Numbered from the stretch's first letter, positions 1 through 10,333 are shown. The stretch is 64,000 bases of DNA from Chloroflexota bacterium (GCA_963170165.1 CAUJGQ010000094.1:1-64000), one strand, 5' to 3'. The notes: generated by a model not told the origin, from the letters alone. Made by a program: numbers and translations.

Positions 1-525
1 CGCCAGCGCCTGACCGAGGGGCGCAACATCCGGTTCGTCGCCGTCGAGCCGGAGTCCTGCCCCAGCCTGACGCGCGGTGAGTTTGCCTATGACTTCGGCG
101 ATACCGCCGCCATGACACCGCTGATGAAGATGTACACCCTCGGCCACACCTTCGTGCCGGCGGGTATCCACGCCGGCGGCCTGCGCTACCATGCGATGTC
201 GCCCTCTATCTCGCATCTGTACAACCAAGGGCTGATTGAGGCACGGGCGGTACACCAGTTGCCGGTGTTCGAGGCGGCGGTGCAGTTCGCTCGCACAGAA
301 GGCATCATTCCGGCGCCCGAGTCCAGCCACGCCATCCGCGCCGCGATTGACGAGGCGCTGGCGGCAAAGGAAGCAGGGCAGAAGCGGGTGATCGTCTTCA
401 ACCTCAGCGGCCACGGCTACTTCGATATGGGCGCCTATGATCGCTACTTCGCGGGCGACCTGGAGGACTACGCCTACCCGGCGGAGAAGGTGCGCGAGGC
501 GATGCAGAGCGTGCCGCGGTTCTAA
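1..525 (+). CDS. TrpB2-like tryptophan synthase beta chain (C-terminal part)
   Basis: The reading frame is open from base 1, so the 5' part lies outside the window; 174 residues remain. Tryptophan synthase beta chains join indole to serine using pyridoxal phosphate. The visible part has the [14 protein letters not shown] stretch, then YDFGDTA and HAGGLRYH, then the C-terminal [12 protein letters not shown] and phosphate-region NLSGHGYFD. The HAGGLRYH and SCPSLTRG stretches are typical of the TrpB2 branch (about 450 residues) and not of the standard trpB at 7394, so the locus carries two beta-chain paralogues. TrpB2 proteins often act without a TrpA partner, for example as indole-salvage enzymes. 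That it belongs to the trp cluster is inferred from position, 127 bases before trpS. Confidence 0.9.
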   Translation, partial: RQRLTEGRNIRFVAVEPESCPSLTRGEFAYDFGDTAAMTPLMKMYTLGHTFVPAGIHAGGLRYHAMSPSISHLYNQGLIEARAVHQLPVFEAAVQFARTEGIIPAPESSHAIRAAIDEALAAKEAGQKRVIVFNLSGHGYFDMGAYDRYFAGDLEDYAYPAEKVREAMQSVPRF

Positions 526-586
526 GGGGATCTCACTCCCACCCTCCTCTCCCATGGGCAGTGGGGGAGCCTATCGCTTGGGCGGG

Positions 587-623
587 CGCCGGTCCCCTCG
601 CCGTCTCGGAGTGGGGGCCGGCG
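587..623 (+). other. GC-rich hairpin before trpS
   Basis: An 11-bp stem (587-597 against 613-623, with one G-U pair) encloses a 15-base loop. It lies between the TrpB2-like gene and trpS. No U-run follows, so it is either a weak terminator or leader structure. No T-box sequence and no leader peptide with Trp codons was found here, so there is no sign of classical trp attenuation. Confidence 0.35.
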
Positions 624-652
624 GGTGAGGTCCGTCACACAGGGGATGAGAC

Positions 653-1678
653 ATGAACGACGGCACCGGGTTGGGGGAGCGCAAGCGGATTCTCACGGGC
701 ATCCGGCCCACCGGTGCGCTGCACCTGGGGCATTACGGAGGCGCGTTGGAAAACTGGGTACGGCTTCAGCACGAGTACGAGTGCTTCTTCTTGATCGCCG
801 ACTACCAGGTGTCTGACTACGCCGAGGACATCACGCGGGTGCGTGAGGCGGTCTGGGACGTGACGCTCGATTGGCTTGCGGTGGGGCTGGACCCACGCAA
901 TAGCCATTTCGTGATTGAGAGCCTGGTGCCGGAGCACGCCGAGCTGACCCTGTGGCTAGAGTGGGCAACGCCCATGGGCTGGCTCGAGCGCAACCCCACG
1001 CTCAAGGCCGAGCTTGCCGGCCTGGAGGCGCGCGGCTCGGTGCCCGTCGCCTTCTTCACTTATCCCGTGATGCAGGTGTGCAACATCCTCATGCCCAAGG
1101 CGCACCTCGTGCCGGTGGGTGAGGACCAGTTGCCGCACATCGAGATGACGCGCGAAGTGGCGCGCCGCTTCAACCGCCTGTACGGCGAGGTGTTTATCGA
1201 GCCACAGGGGCTGGTAGGACGCATCCCCCGGCTCGTCGGTACCGATGGCGATGCCAAGATGAGCAAGTCACGCAATAATGCCATCTTCCTCAAGGACGAT
1301 GCCGCAACGGTCACCGAGAAGGTACGGCGGATGTACACCGATCCGAACCGGCTGCGCGCCACCGATCCCGGCCGGGTAGAGGGCAACCCGGTGTTCATGT
1401 ACCACGACGCCTTCAACCCGGATGTGGAGGAGGTCAACGACCTGAAGGAGCGCTACCGCGCCGGCAAGGTCGGGGACGTGGAGGTCAAGCAGAAGCTGGC
1501 GCGGGCGCTCAACGTTATGCTCGACCCGATTCGTGAGCGGCGGGCGTACTATGAGAGCCGGCCGGATGAGGTGAGAGATGCGCTCGCCACAGGGGCAGGC
1601 GCGATGAAGCCGGTCGCGGCGCAGACGATGGCAGAGGTGCGCGAGGCGCTGAAGCTCAACTACCTGGAGCGGCCATGA
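653..1678 (+). CDS. trpS: Tryptophan--tRNA ligase
   Basis: Charges tRNA-Trp with tryptophan in the cytoplasm. The 341-residue product has normal TrpRS length. The class I signatures are intact: HLGH at residues 24-27 after GIRPTGAL, and KMSKS at 202-206 in [10 protein letters not shown]. The ATG at 653 follows a purine-rich stretch and places the signature at the usual distance from the N terminus. The stop overlaps the trpE start by four bases (ATGA), so translation of the two is probably coupled. Placing the synthetase at the head of the biosynthetic operon suggests shared control by tryptophan supply, which is an inference. Confidence 0.97.
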   Translation: MNDGTGLGERKRILTGIRPTGALHLGHYGGALENWVRLQHEYECFFLIADYQVSDYAEDITRVREAVWDVTLDWLAVGLDPRNSHFVIESLVPEHAELTLWLEWATPMGWLERNPTLKAELAGLEARGSVPVAFFTYPVMQVCNILMPKAHLVPVGEDQLPHIEMTREVARRFNRLYGEVFIEPQGLVGRIPRLVGTDGDAKMSKSRNNAIFLKDDAATVTEKVRRMYTDPNRLRATDPGRVEGNPVFMYHDAFNPDVEEVNDLKERYRAGKVGDVEVKQKLARALNVMLDPIRERRAYYESRPDEVRDALATGAGAMKPVAAQTMAEVREALKLNYLERP

Positions 1679-3156
1679 TTGTCTACTCGCCATCGCTGGA
1701 AGAAGTCCGGACGCTGGCCGCCACGGGCAAGGGAAACCTTGTCGCCATCTCGCGTGAGGTCATGGCCGACCTGGAGACGCCCGTTTCGGCCTACCTCAAG
1801 GTGGCGCGCGGCTCGCACTCTTTTCTGTTGGAGAGCGTCGAGGGTGGGGAGCGGCTGGCCCGCTTCTCCTTTATCGGCACCGAGCCGTATCGCGTGATCA
1901 AGACCGGCCCTGGTCACGAGCACGACAGCGACCCGCTACGCCTGGTGGAGGAGGAGCTGCGCCGCTTCCGGCTGGCACCGGTGGCGGGGTTGCCGCCGTT
2001 TCACGGTGGCGCGGTGGGATATCTGGCTTACGATGCCGTACGCCACTTTGAGAGGCTGCCCACGCCGGAGCGCGATCCGCTCGGGATACCGGAGTCGGTG
2101 TGGACCTTTACCGACACGCTCCTCGTATTCGACCACCTACGCCACGTGATCAAGGTCGTCTCGCACATGCGCATGGATGGGGATGTGGAAGCAGCCTACC
2201 GCCAAGCGGTGTGGCGAATCGAGGAGCTGGTAGACCGGCTCAGCCGGCCGCTGACCGCAATCCCGGAGAATGGACCGCCGGTGGGCCTGGCCGCCGGGCG
2301 GGTGGTGCACAACATCCCGCGTGAGGACTATCTGAACGCCGTAGAGCAGGCGCGAGAGTACATCGTCGCCGGCGACATCATCCAGGTGGTGCCATCGCAG
2401 CGCATGGCCCGCCGGACAGCTGCCCACCCGTTCAACGTCTACCGGGCCCTACGCCACGTAAACCCCTCGCCGTACATGTACTACCTGGAGATGGGTGACT
2501 TTCAGATTGTCGGCGCCTCACCGGAGCTGCTGGTGCGCGTAGAGAACGGCATGGTCGAGACCCACCCGATTGCCGGCACCCGCCGGCGCGGCAAGAGCGA
2601 GACGGAGGACGAGGCTCTGGCGGAGGAGTTGCGGCGCGACGAGAAGGAAATCGCCGAGCACATCATGTTGCTGGATCTGGGGCGCAACGACCTGGGGCGG
2701 GTCTGCCGGCCGGGGACCGTGCGCGTCACCCAACAGATGGAGATCGAGCGCTACTCACACGTCATGCATCTCGTCTCCCATGTCACCGGCGAGCTGCGCC
2801 CCGACCGCACGCCGTACGACGCCCTACGCTCCTGTTTTCCGGCAGGCACCGTTTCCGGCGCTCCCAAGATCCGGGCGATGGAGATCATCTCTGAGCTGGA
2901 GGGAGAACGGCGGGGAGCGTACGCCGGCGCCGTAGGATACGTTGGTTTCGAGGGCAACCTCGACACCTGCATCACCATCCGCACGGTGGTCATGAAGGAC
3001 GGCGTCGCCTATGCCCAGGCCGGTGGCGGTATCGTCTACGACAGCAATCCCGCCGCCGAATGGGACGAGACGATCAACAAGGCCGGAGCGCTCATGCGCG
3101 CTATCGACCTGGCCGAGCTACAGGGTGGCCACCAGCGCGGCAGCCTCGGCTACTAG
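1675..3156 (+). CDS. trpE: Anthranilate synthase component I
   Basis: Converts chorismate to anthranilate with ammonia supplied by TrpG; first committed step of tryptophan synthesis. The 493-residue length is typical. The N-terminal LLES motif (residues 51-54), which in this family forms the tryptophan feedback site, is present. The C-terminal chorismate-binding domain has [29 protein letters not shown] and the final [10 protein letters not shown]. The LLES motif favours trpE over the related pabB. The partner trpG does not follow directly; a Nudix/P-loop gene (3187-4167) sits between them. Confidence 0.97.
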   Translation: MIVYSPSLEEVRTLAATGKGNLVAISREVMADLETPVSAYLKVARGSHSFLLESVEGGERLARFSFIGTEPYRVIKTGPGHEHDSDPLRLVEEELRRFRLAPVAGLPPFHGGAVGYLAYDAVRHFERLPTPERDPLGIPESVWTFTDTLLVFDHLRHVIKVVSHMRMDGDVEAAYRQAVWRIEELVDRLSRPLTAIPENGPPVGLAAGRVVHNIPREDYLNAVEQAREYIVAGDIIQVVPSQRMARRTAAHPFNVYRALRHVNPSPYMYYLEMGDFQIVGASPELLVRVENGMVETHPIAGTRRRGKSETEDEALAEELRRDEKEIAEHIMLLDLGRNDLGRVCRPGTVRVTQQMEIERYSHVMHLVSHVTGELRPDRTPYDALRSCFPAGTVSGAPKIRAMEIISELEGERRGAYAGAVGYVGFEGNLDTCITIRTVVMKDGVAYAQAGGGIVYDSNPAAEWDETINKAGALMRAIDLAELQGGHQRGSLGY

Positions 3157-3186
3157 CGCCCGACATCTCAGCAGGATGCCAGCGTC

Positions 3187-4167
3187 ATGCCCACCATCAC
3201 CGTTTCCGGCATCATCCTCAGCGGCAACAGCCTGCTTGCGGTTCAGGCCGGTGAGCATCTGTTGCTCCCTGGTGGACTGCTGATCGACGACGACGAGTCG
3301 GTCGATGACGCGCTGTGCCGCGTGTTAGGTGAGTTGCTTGCACTTGATGTGAGCGCGCCTGACTTCATTGACACGCTCTACGAGCGACGTGAGGATGAAA
3401 TCGTCGTTCACAACGTCTACTTTGCCGGTGAGCTGGCGGATGGCGCGGCGCTTGTGGCCTGCGCCGTCGAGCCGGTCTGGGTGGAGCGGGACGCCATCGC
3501 CACGGCAGGGTTTCCTCCCTGGCTGGCCGAGGCGCTGCCCGCGCTGCTCGCCGGTGAGACCGCGCCCGTTCCCGAAGTCGTCCTGGACGAGTTCGGTGGA
3601 GCGGTGGGCGCCGCACCGGTCGTGATCATCACCGGCCCGGCTGGGGCGGGCAAGAGCAGTGTCGCGCGGGAGCTATGTACCGCCTTCGAGCGCTCCGCTC
3701 ACATCGAGGTGGATGAGGTGCAGCACATGATCGTGAGCGGTCGCGCCTCGCCGGCCGGCCGCAGCCCCAGCGAGACCGAGTGGGCGCGGCAGCGGGAACT
3801 GGCAACGCGCAACACCGCCGCTCTTGCCCGCAATTTCTCCACCTCAGGCATTACCGCTGTGATCGACGACGTGCTGGAGAGCCGAGAGGAGCTGGATCAG
3901 TACCTAACCTACCTGGACGGCCTGCCTGTGTTCCTGTTCACTCTGTTACCGAACGTAGACACCCTGCGACAACGTGATGCCGGCCGCACGCCGGAGCAGC
4001 GGATGGGTGATCGCTGTTTGGAGCTCCACCAGATCATCTCGACGAATGGTGAAGACCGCGGTTTGCGGCTGGACACCAGCAGTATGACCGTCGACGACGT
4101 CGTGGACGCGATCATCGAGCGGCTGGAAAGCGCAATGCTGCCCAGCAATAGCGATGATGATCGGTGA
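3187..4167 (+). CDS. Degenerate Nudix domain fused to a P-loop kinase-like domain
   Basis: 326 residues in two parts. Residues 1-130 resemble a Nudix fold (LLLPGGLL start of the box, regularly spaced strands), but the box is eroded: where REUxEExGU is expected the protein has RVLGELLAL (45-53), so catalytic Glu residues are missing and hydrolysis is doubtful. Residues 145-320 hold a P-loop domain with Walker A GPAGAGKS (150-157), followed by HIEVDEVQHM, and look like small-molecule or nucleotide kinases of the AAA_33/zeta type. The gene lies between trpE (30 bases upstream) and trpG (9 bases downstream), same strand, so it is probably co-transcribed. Its role is unknown; binding of a nucleotide metabolite and phosphorylation of a small substrate is a guess. 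Confidence 0.75.
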   Translation: MPTITVSGIILSGNSLLAVQAGEHLLLPGGLLIDDDESVDDALCRVLGELLALDVSAPDFIDTLYERREDEIVVHNVYFAGELADGAALVACAVEPVWVERDAIATAGFPPWLAEALPALLAGETAPVPEVVLDEFGGAVGAAPVVIITGPAGAGKSSVARELCTAFERSAHIEVDEVQHMIVSGRASPAGRSPSETEWARQRELATRNTAALARNFSTSGITAVIDDVLESREELDQYLTYLDGLPVFLFTLLPNVDTLRQRDAGRTPEQRMGDRCLELHQIISTNGEDRGLRLDTSSMTVDDVVDAIIERLESAMLPSNSDDDR

Positions 4168-4176
4168 GGTGCGCCC

Positions 4177-4770
4177 GTGCTGCTGCTGATCGACAACTAC
4201 GATAGCTTCACCTACAACCTGTATCAGTACCTGTGTGAACTGGGCGCGGATGTCACCGTCGTGCGCAACGATGAGGTGACGCTCGAGGACATCGCGCGCA
4301 TGCAGCCGGAGCGGGTTGTCATCTCTCCAGGTCCGTGCACCCCGAACGAAGCCGGAATCAGCGTGCCGTTGATCCGGCGATTTGCCGGCGAGATTCCCAT
4401 CCTCGGCGTGTGTCTCGGCCACCAGTGCATTGGCGAAGCCTTTGGCGGGGAGGTCAAGGGCGCTGGGGAGATCAAACACGGAAAGACCTCCGTCATCGAG
4501 CACGATGGCGCTGGCGTCTTCTCCGGTCTGCCGTCACCGTTCCGGGCGATCCGCTACCACTCGCTGGCGGTGCAGCCGGAGAGCGTACCAGAGGAACTGG
4601 CCGTCACGGCTCGCAGCGAGAGCGGTGTGATTATGGGCATCCGCCATCGCACGTATGCGATTGAAGGGATTCAGTTCCACCCCGAGTCAATCATGACCGA
4701 GCACGGCAAAGACCTGCTGCGCAACTTCCTCCAGATGCATGAGCCAGCAGCGCCAGCGAGGCAGCGATGA
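4177..4770 (+). CDS. trpG: Anthranilate synthase glutamine amidotransferase component
   Basis: Releases ammonia from glutamine for TrpE (and often also for p-aminobenzoate synthase). Class I amidotransferase of 197 residues with [12 protein letters not shown] at the N terminus, nucleophile C79 in GVCLGHQ, HGKTS, and the H168/E170 pair in FHPES. GTG start at 4177 preceded by GGTGAGG; an upstream ATG would cut into the previous gene. The stop overlaps trpD by four bases (ATGA). No separate pabA is visible in the window, so double use in folate synthesis is possible. Confidence 0.96.
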   Translation: MLLLIDNYDSFTYNLYQYLCELGADVTVVRNDEVTLEDIARMQPERVVISPGPCTPNEAGISVPLIRRFAGEIPILGVCLGHQCIGEAFGGEVKGAGEIKHGKTSVIEHDGAGVFSGLPSPFRAIRYHSLAVQPESVPEELAVTARSESGVIMGIRHRTYAIEGIQFHPESIMTEHGKDLLRNFLQMHEPAAPARQR

Positions 4771-5801
4771 TTCGCGACGCGATCGACATCATCGCTAACC
4801 ATGGCCGCGACCTGACCGAGGCCGAGGCTGCTGCCGCCGTGCGCGACATCATGGACGGCGAGGCCACCCCCGCGCAAACCGGCGCGCTACTCACCGCCCT
4901 ACGGATGAAGGGTGAGACCGTTGACGAGATCGCCGGGATGGCGCGTGTCATGCGCGAGAAGGCGCTGCGCGTGGAGGTCAACGGCCCGCTGCTAGACACC
5001 TGCGGCACCGGCGGCGACGGCTCTGGCTCCTTCAACGTCTCCACTGCAGCGGCATTCGTGGCGGCCGGCGCGGGGTTGCGTGTCGCCAAGCATGGTAACC
5101 GTGCGATGAGCTCGCATTCCGGCTCCGCTGACGTGCTGGAGGCGCTGGGGGCGAGCATCGACCAGACACCAGCGGGAGTCGCTGCCCTTATTGAGCAGGC
5201 GGGAATCGGCTTCATGTTTGCCCAGGTGTTTCACCCAGCCATGCGCCACGCTGCGGGCCCCCGGCGTGAGATCGGCATCCGCAACATCTTCAATGTGCTG
5301 GGACCGCTCACCAACCCGGCCGGTGCTGAACAGCGCGTGCTTGGTGTTGCCACGGGCGCACTGGGCGAGAAACTGGCGGAGGTACTCTTCCGCATCGGCG
5401 CCGTCCACGCCCTCGTCGTCCACGGCGAAGATGGGCTGGATGAGCTCAGCATCAGCGCGCCGAGCACCGTGTATGAGCTGGCCGGCGGCGAGGTGCGCCG
5501 CTATCGCGTGACCCCGGAGGATGCCGGACTGCTGACCGCGCCCCGGGCGGCGGTGCGTGGCGGCAGCGCCGCAGAGAACGCCGAGACGATGCGCCGGATC
5601 TTCCAGGGTGCGGAAGGCCCGTTACGCGACTTCGTGCTGCTCAATGCCGCCGCGGCGCTGGTGGCTGGCGGAGCGGCCGGATCGCTCAAGGAAGGCGCAG
5701 CACTGGCTGCACAGACCATCGACCGCGGCGCAGCGCTGGCAGTGTTGGATCGGTTCGTCGCCATCAGCCGCACCACCGCGTCGCCGAGCCCGCGGGAGTA
5801 A
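4767..5801 (+). CDS. trpD: Anthranilate phosphoribosyltransferase
   Basis: Transfers phosphoribose from PRPP to anthranilate. The 344-residue length fits the family. The PRPP loop GTGGD is at residues 80-84, followed by [15 protein letters not shown] and [20 protein letters not shown] (substrate site). Starts inside the trpG stop codon, a normal arrangement for stoichiometric translation. Seven bases separate its stop from trpC. Confidence 0.97.
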   Translation: MIRDAIDIIANHGRDLTEAEAAAAVRDIMDGEATPAQTGALLTALRMKGETVDEIAGMARVMREKALRVEVNGPLLDTCGTGGDGSGSFNVSTAAAFVAAGAGLRVAKHGNRAMSSHSGSADVLEALGASIDQTPAGVAALIEQAGIGFMFAQVFHPAMRHAAGPRREIGIRNIFNVLGPLTNPAGAEQRVLGVATGALGEKLAEVLFRIGAVHALVVHGEDGLDELSISAPSTVYELAGGEVRRYRVTPEDAGLLTAPRAAVRGGSAAENAETMRRIFQGAEGPLRDFVLLNAAAALVAGGAAGSLKEGAALAAQTIDRGAALAVLDRFVAISRTTASPSPRE

Positions 5802-5808
5802 CGCGCTC

Positions 5809-6624
5809 ATGCCAGAGACGGCACACACCGGCACAATCCTCGACCGTATCGTGGCGGACACCCGTGAGCTGCTCTCCGTTCGGATGCAGGCAGAGCCGCT
5901 GATCGCCATGCGCAATCGGGCTGAACAGGCTCCCCAACCCGCGCCGTTTGCCGCGGTGCTTCGTGGTGATTCGCTGCGCTTGATCGCAGAAGTGAAGAAG
6001 GCATCACCGACGAAGGGGCTGTTTGACCCTGCCATGGACCCGGTGTCGCGCACGATTACGTATGCCAGCGGCGGCGCGGCGGCAATCTCTGTGCTGACAG
6101 AGCCGCAGCACTTCCTCGGCGATATCGCTTATCTGTCCACCATTCGCGCCGGTCTGGCGGCAGCCGGGGTGGAGTGCCCGCCGCTGCTGCGCAAGGACTT
6201 CCTCTTCGACCCGTACCAGGTCTACGAAGCGCGGGCTGCCGGCGCCGACGCGCTGCTGCTCATCGTCGCCATCCTCAGCGATGCGGCGCTCACGGACATG
6301 CTGGCGCTTGGGCGTTCGCTCGGCTTGGGTGTGCTGGTGGAGGCGCACGATGAGCGCGAGGTTCTGCGGGCACTGCAGGCGGGCGCCGAGGTGATCGGCA
6401 TCAACAACCGCGATCTCCGCACCTTCGTTACCGACCTGGCGACGACCCTCCGGCTGCGGCCGATGATTCCACCTGATCGGGTGTTGGTGAGCGAGAGCGG
6501 TATTTCCACGCGCGAAGATGCCCAGATGCTGCGGGGAGTTGGGGTGGATGCGGTGCTGGTTGGGGAGGCGCTCATGCTGTCAGAAGATGTGCCGGCGCGG
6601 ATGCGGGAGTTGATGGTCTCGTGA
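5809..6624 (+). CDS. trpC: Indole-3-glycerol phosphate synthase
   Basis: Closes the indole ring from carboxyphenylamino-deoxyribulose phosphate. 271 residues from the ATG at 5809, just after the trpD stop; a longer upstream frame exists but would run back into trpD. TIM-barrel active site residues are present: IAEVKKASP with E61 and K63, LLRKDF with K129, VEAH with E178, GINNRDL (198-203) and SESGI (228-232). The stop shares bases with the GTG start of trpF (GTGA). It is a monofunctional enzyme, not fused to TrpF. Confidence 0.97.
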   Translation: MPETAHTGTILDRIVADTRELLSVRMQAEPLIAMRNRAEQAPQPAPFAAVLRGDSLRLIAEVKKASPTKGLFDPAMDPVSRTITYASGGAAAISVLTEPQHFLGDIAYLSTIRAGLAAAGVECPPLLRKDFLFDPYQVYEARAAGADALLLIVAILSDAALTDMLALGRSLGLGVLVEAHDEREVLRALQAGAEVIGINNRDLRTFVTDLATTLRLRPMIPPDRVLVSESGISTREDAQMLRGVGVDAVLVGEALMLSEDVPARMRELMVS

Positions 6625-7397
6625 CGGTCATCAAGATCTGCGGCGTCACCGCCCCCGAGCACGTTGATGCGGCGCAACAGGCAGGGGCGGATATCATCGG
6701 ACTGATGTTCGTCGAGAGCAGCCGGCGGCGGGTAACCGTCGAGCGGGCCCGGCGGCTGGTGGAGCTGCTTCCCGTCCGCCATGCACCGCCGCTGCTGGCG
6801 CTGCCACTGCCCGCCGGGCATCTGGCGGCCCTGTGGTTTGAACGCTGTGCCGCGGCGCTGGAAGGTCTGCTGGCGGAGCGACGACCGCTGCTGGCGGGGG
6901 TGTTTGCCGATCAGCCCCCGGCGCTGGTCAACTCAATTGCGGACGCCGTCGGGCTGGATCTGGTGCAGCTCAGCGGACATGAGCGTTGGGAGGACAGCCT
7001 GCGGATCCGTCGCCCGGTGGTCAAGGCGGAGCGCGTTGGCGCCAACGACACGGCCACCACCGTGCTTGATCGTGTCGAGGCCGGCACTGCTAGCCTGCTC
7101 CTGCTGGATGCCGGTGTTCCCGGTCAACTCGGTGGCACCGGTGTCGCCTTTGACTGGGAGGCGGGCCGGGGCGTTGCGCAGGCGCTGCCGTGCATGCTCG
7201 CCGGCGGGCTCTCGCCGGAGAACGTTCGCCACGCCATCAGTCATGTTCGCCCGTGGGGGGTCGACGTAAGCAGCGGTGTGGAGTCCGGTGGCGCCAAGGA
7301 CCCAGCGAAGATCCGGGCCTTTGTGGCCGCCGTGCGTGCCACCGATGCGTCGCTGGCCGGGGCGCGCGTCAAACGGGGAAAGGAGGAACGGGCATGA
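6621..7397 (+). CDS. trpF: Phosphoribosylanthranilate isomerase, with an insert
   Basis: Amadori isomerisation of phosphoribosylanthranilate. Catalytic C7 in IKICG and D163 in LLLDAG are present, as are [20 protein letters not shown] and GVDVSSGVE. The protein is 258 residues, some 50 longer than usual (about 200-210). Most of the excess is an Ala/Leu-rich insert at about 54-88, between LVELLPV and LLAGVFAD, plus a short C-terminal tail. GTG start overlaps trpC; the stop overlaps trpB (ATGA). The insert replaces the short loop before the third barrel strand. Confidence 0.95.
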   Translation: MTVIKICGVTAPEHVDAAQQAGADIIGLMFVESSRRRVTVERARRLVELLPVRHAPPLLALPLPAGHLAALWFERCAAALEGLLAERRPLLAGVFADQPPALVNSIADAVGLDLVQLSGHERWEDSLRIRRPVVKAERVGANDTATTVLDRVEAGTASLLLLDAGVPGQLGGTGVAFDWEAGRGVAQALPCMLAGGLSPENVRHAISHVRPWGVDVSSGVESGGAKDPAKIRAFVAAVRATDASLAGARVKRGKEERA

Positions 7398-8593
7398 CGG
7401 TGCCGGTGTATCCCGACGCTGCGGGCCGCTTCGGCGAGTTTGGCGGCCGGTTTGTACCTGAGACGCTGATGGCGGCGCATGAGCAGCTAGAGCGCGCCTA
7501 TCGCGAGGCGCGCCATGATGAGCGGTTCGGGATGGAGCTGAACCGGCTGCTGCGTTCGTATGTCGGCCGGCCAACGCCGCTGTACTTCGCCGAGGCGCTG
7601 ACCCGCCACCTCGGCGGCGCCCGCATCTACCTGAAGCGCGAAGACCTCGCACATACCGGCGCCCACAAAATCAACAATGCGCTCGGGCAGGCGCTGCTCG
7701 CCAAGCGCATGGGCAAGCCCCGAATCATTGCGGAGACCGGCGCTGGTCAGCACGGTGTCGCCACCGCCACGGTGTGCGCCATGCTCGGATTTCAATGCGT
7801 GGTCTACATGGGCGAGGAGGATATCCGCCGGCAGGCGCTGAATGTCTTCCGTATGAAGCTGCTGGGTGCAGAGGTCCGGCCCGTGACCAGCGGCTCACGC
7901 ACGCTCAAAGACGCGATCAACGAAGCAATGCGCGACTGGGTCACCAACGTGGCCGATACGTTCTACATCATCGGCTCGGTCGTGGGCGCGCATCCGTATC
8001 CAATGATCGTCCGCGATTTCCAATCCGTGATCGGCGCGGAGGCGCGTGAGCAGATGCTGGCGGCGGAGGGCCGGTTGCCGGATGTGGCGGTCGCCTGTGT
8101 GGGCGGTGGCTCAAACGCCATCGGCTTGTTCTACCCGTTTACGCACGACGAGGGGGTGCGGCTAACCGGCGTCGAGGCCGGCGGAAGCGGTGTGGAGACG
8201 GGCAAACATGCCGCCACGCTAGTGGCGGGCCGCCCCGGTGTGCTGCACGGCGCTCGCAGTTACCTGCTTCAGGACGCCGCCGGGCAGGTGCTGGAGACGC
8301 ACAGCATCTCCGCCGGGTTGGACTATCCCGGCGTTGGCCCCGAGCACTCGTGGCTGCGGGAGACGGGCAGAGCCCAATACGTCAGCGTCACCGATGCGGA
8401 GGCGCTGGACGGGTTCCAGCTGCTGTGCCGCACCGAAGGCATCATCCCGGCACTGGAACCGGCTCATGCCATTGCCCACGTCGCCCGTATCGCACCATCC
8501 ATGCCCTCCAGTCAGACCATCCTCGTGGGACTGTCCGGCCGCGGTGACAAGGACATGGCCACCGTGGCAGACGCGTTGGGCGTCACGCTGTAG
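7394..8593 (+). CDS. trpB: Tryptophan synthase beta chain (TrpB1 type)
   Basis: Pyridoxal-phosphate enzyme joining indole (from TrpA) with serine. 399 residues from ATG 7394, which is preceded by AAAGGAGG and overlaps the trpF stop. The start gives the family-typical [20 protein letters not shown]. The PLP lysine is K92 in [18 protein letters not shown] and the phosphate-binding VGGGSNAIG follow. This is the canonical trpB, distinct from the TrpB2-like gene at the window start. Its partner trpA is separated from it by a CPBP protease gene. Confidence 0.97.
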   Translation: MTVPVYPDAAGRFGEFGGRFVPETLMAAHEQLERAYREARHDERFGMELNRLLRSYVGRPTPLYFAEALTRHLGGARIYLKREDLAHTGAHKINNALGQALLAKRMGKPRIIAETGAGQHGVATATVCAMLGFQCVVYMGEEDIRRQALNVFRMKLLGAEVRPVTSGSRTLKDAINEAMRDWVTNVADTFYIIGSVVGAHPYPMIVRDFQSVIGAEAREQMLAAEGRLPDVAVACVGGGSNAIGLFYPFTHDEGVRLTGVEAGGSGVETGKHAATLVAGRPGVLHGARSYLLQDAAGQVLETHSISAGLDYPGVGPEHSWLRETGRAQYVSVTDAEALDGFQLLCRTEGIIPALEPAHAIAHVARIAPSMPSSQTILVGLSGRGDKDMATVADALGVTL

Positions 8594-8614
8594 CGACAGA
8601 AGGGAACAACCGGC

Positions 8615-9481
8615 GTGGCCGCTCTGCCGCCGTTCGGCCCTCCGCCCACCTCCGCAGCGCCCAGCGCGGCCGGTGGCCCGGCGCGTGCCCCCTGGGGCAT
8701 CGTGGAACTGCTGCTGGCGTTGCTGCTCACCGTCATCCTGCTGCTGGCGGTGACGCTCGCATTTGTGCTGGTGCTGGCGGCGGCGGGTATCGATGAAGAT
8801 CCGGAAGTCAGCGCCGCCGGCGCGGCCGGCGCACTGCTCGCGCAGCTCGTCATCGACGCCGGTGCGGTGGGTATCGCCGCGCTGTTTAGCCTGCGTAGAT
8901 ACAAGCTATCGCCCCGAGCCTGGGGCCTGCGCCCTGCGCGGGTGTTTCACCTCAAGTGGTCAGTGCTGACGCTGCTGGCATGTTTCGGCACGCTGGTGGC
9001 GTACCAGGCGGCCGTGTCCGCGCTCGGCATCCAGGAGTTTGAGGCACGCGAGAACGTGCCGGAGGGGCTGCTTGACCATCGCGCCGTGATCCCGCTCACG
9101 GTCTTCCTGGTGGTGATTGTGGCGCCGCTGGCTGAGGAGATGTTCTTCCGTGCCTTCATCTTCGGCGGTCTGCGCCGGCTGCTCGGTGTCTACGGCGGAG
9201 CAGCTGCGAGCGGGCTGCTGTTCTCGGTCATCCATGTCCAGGGCGCCGATTACATCGGCCTGGTGATCCCCTTTGGCATCATCGGCTTCATGCTGGCGGT
9301 GCTGGTGGCGCGCACCGGGTCGCTGTGGAATGCCATCCTGGTACACTTCGGCTTCAATGCCTTTGGCATCGGCGGCGCGCTGGCGGGCGGGCCGGGCGCT
9401 CTTCTGGCCGTGTTCGCCATCGCCGGGGTCTATGTGCTGGCCTCACTCCTCCCTGCAGCTCCGACAGGGGACAACCGATGA
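8615..9481 (+). CDS. CPBP-family intramembrane metalloprotease
   Basis: 288-residue membrane protein of the CPBP (Abi, Rce1-like) family. After a Pro/Ala-rich N terminus come about seven hydrophobic segments. The motifs expected of the glutamate-type protease are visible: EEMFFR with E174/E175 and R179, FSVIHVQ, and HFGFNAFG. Substrate unknown; family members process prenylated or transmembrane peptides, and some serve in bacteriocin immunity. GTG start 21 bases after trpB; its TGA overlaps the trpA ATG, so it is translationally tied to trpA. Nothing in tryptophan synthesis explains an intramembrane protease here. Confidence 0.9.
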   Translation: MAALPPFGPPPTSAAPSAAGGPARAPWGIVELLLALLLTVILLLAVTLAFVLVLAAAGIDEDPEVSAAGAAGALLAQLVIDAGAVGIAALFSLRRYKLSPRAWGLRPARVFHLKWSVLTLLACFGTLVAYQAAVSALGIQEFEARENVPEGLLDHRAVIPLTVFLVVIVAPLAEEMFFRAFIFGGLRRLLGVYGGAAASGLLFSVIHVQGADYIGLVIPFGIIGFMLAVLVARTGSLWNAILVHFGFNAFGIGGALAGGPGALLAVFAIAGVYVLASLLPAAPTGDNR

Positions 9482-10284
9482 GCCGTATTCCTGCAACCTT
9501 TGCCCGTCTCACAGCCGAGGGCCGTACCGGCCTGATCGCCTACGTCACCGCCGGTTTTCCTACCCCGTCTGAGACGCCTGACCTTGTCCGCGCCCTCGTC
9601 AACGGTGGCGCGGACATCATCGAGCTGGGCGTGCCGTTCTCAGACCCGCTAGCCGATGGCGCGACCGTGCAACGAGCGAACCAGGTTGCGCTGGAGCATG
9701 GCGTGTCCCTGGGTGATGTGCTGGCAATGGTGCGAGAGCTTCGCGCTGGCGGACTGCCTGCACCACTGATCGCCATGGGCTACTACAATCCCGTGCTGGC
9801 CTACGGCCTGGAACGGTTCGCCGAGGACGCCGCCGCTTCTGGACTCGATGGCATCATCCCCGTTGATGTTCCGCCGGAAGAGGGTGGCCCGCTGGCTGCG
9901 GCGCTGGCCGCACGCGGACTTGATGTCATCTTCCTGGTAGCCCCAACGAGCCCGGATGAACGCATCGCCAAGATTGCCGGTATGGCCAGTGGCTTCCTCT
10001 ACTGTGTCAGTCTCGCCGGCGTCACCGGCGCCCGTGGTGAACTGCCGGCAGGGCTGCCGGATTTCGTTGCGCGGGTGCGGCGGCACACGACGTTACCGCT
10101 GGCCGTCGGTTTCGGCGTCTCCCGGCGGGAGCACGTTGCGCGTATTGGGGAGCTATGCGAAGCTGCCGTCATCGGCAGTGCCATCATTGAGTCCATCGAA
10201 GCTGCTCCTGCCGGGCAGCGGGCAGCCCGCGTGCGCGCCTTTGTCGCAGACGTTACGGCGACGGCACCTGCCTCGCCGGCGTGA
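9478..10284 (+). CDS. trpA: Tryptophan synthase alpha chain
   Basis: Cleaves indole-3-glycerol phosphate to indole and glyceraldehyde 3-phosphate; indole passes through a tunnel to TrpB. 268 residues. Catalytic E49 ([10 protein letters not shown]) and D60 (LADG) sit at the same numbers as in Escherichia coli; [22 protein letters not shown] and VGFGVS follow. Starts inside the stop of the CPBP gene (ATGA); a longer upstream frame overlaps that gene and was rejected. Confidence 0.97.
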   Translation: MSRIPATFARLTAEGRTGLIAYVTAGFPTPSETPDLVRALVNGGADIIELGVPFSDPLADGATVQRANQVALEHGVSLGDVLAMVRELRAGGLPAPLIAMGYYNPVLAYGLERFAEDAAASGLDGIIPVDVPPEEGGPLAAALAARGLDVIFLVAPTSPDERIAKIAGMASGFLYCVSLAGVTGARGELPAGLPDFVARVRRHTTLPLAVGFGVSRREHVARIGELCEAAVIGSAIIESIEAAPAGQRAARVRAFVADVTATAPASPA

Positions 10285-10333
10285 CTGGTGGCCCGCGGGC
10301 GACCCATCCGCCGGGCGGAAGAGTTCAGTGATC

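Noticed and set aside
526-652. trp attenuator or T-box before trpS
   Set aside because: No Trp-rich leader peptide and no T-box consensus; only a plain hairpin was found.
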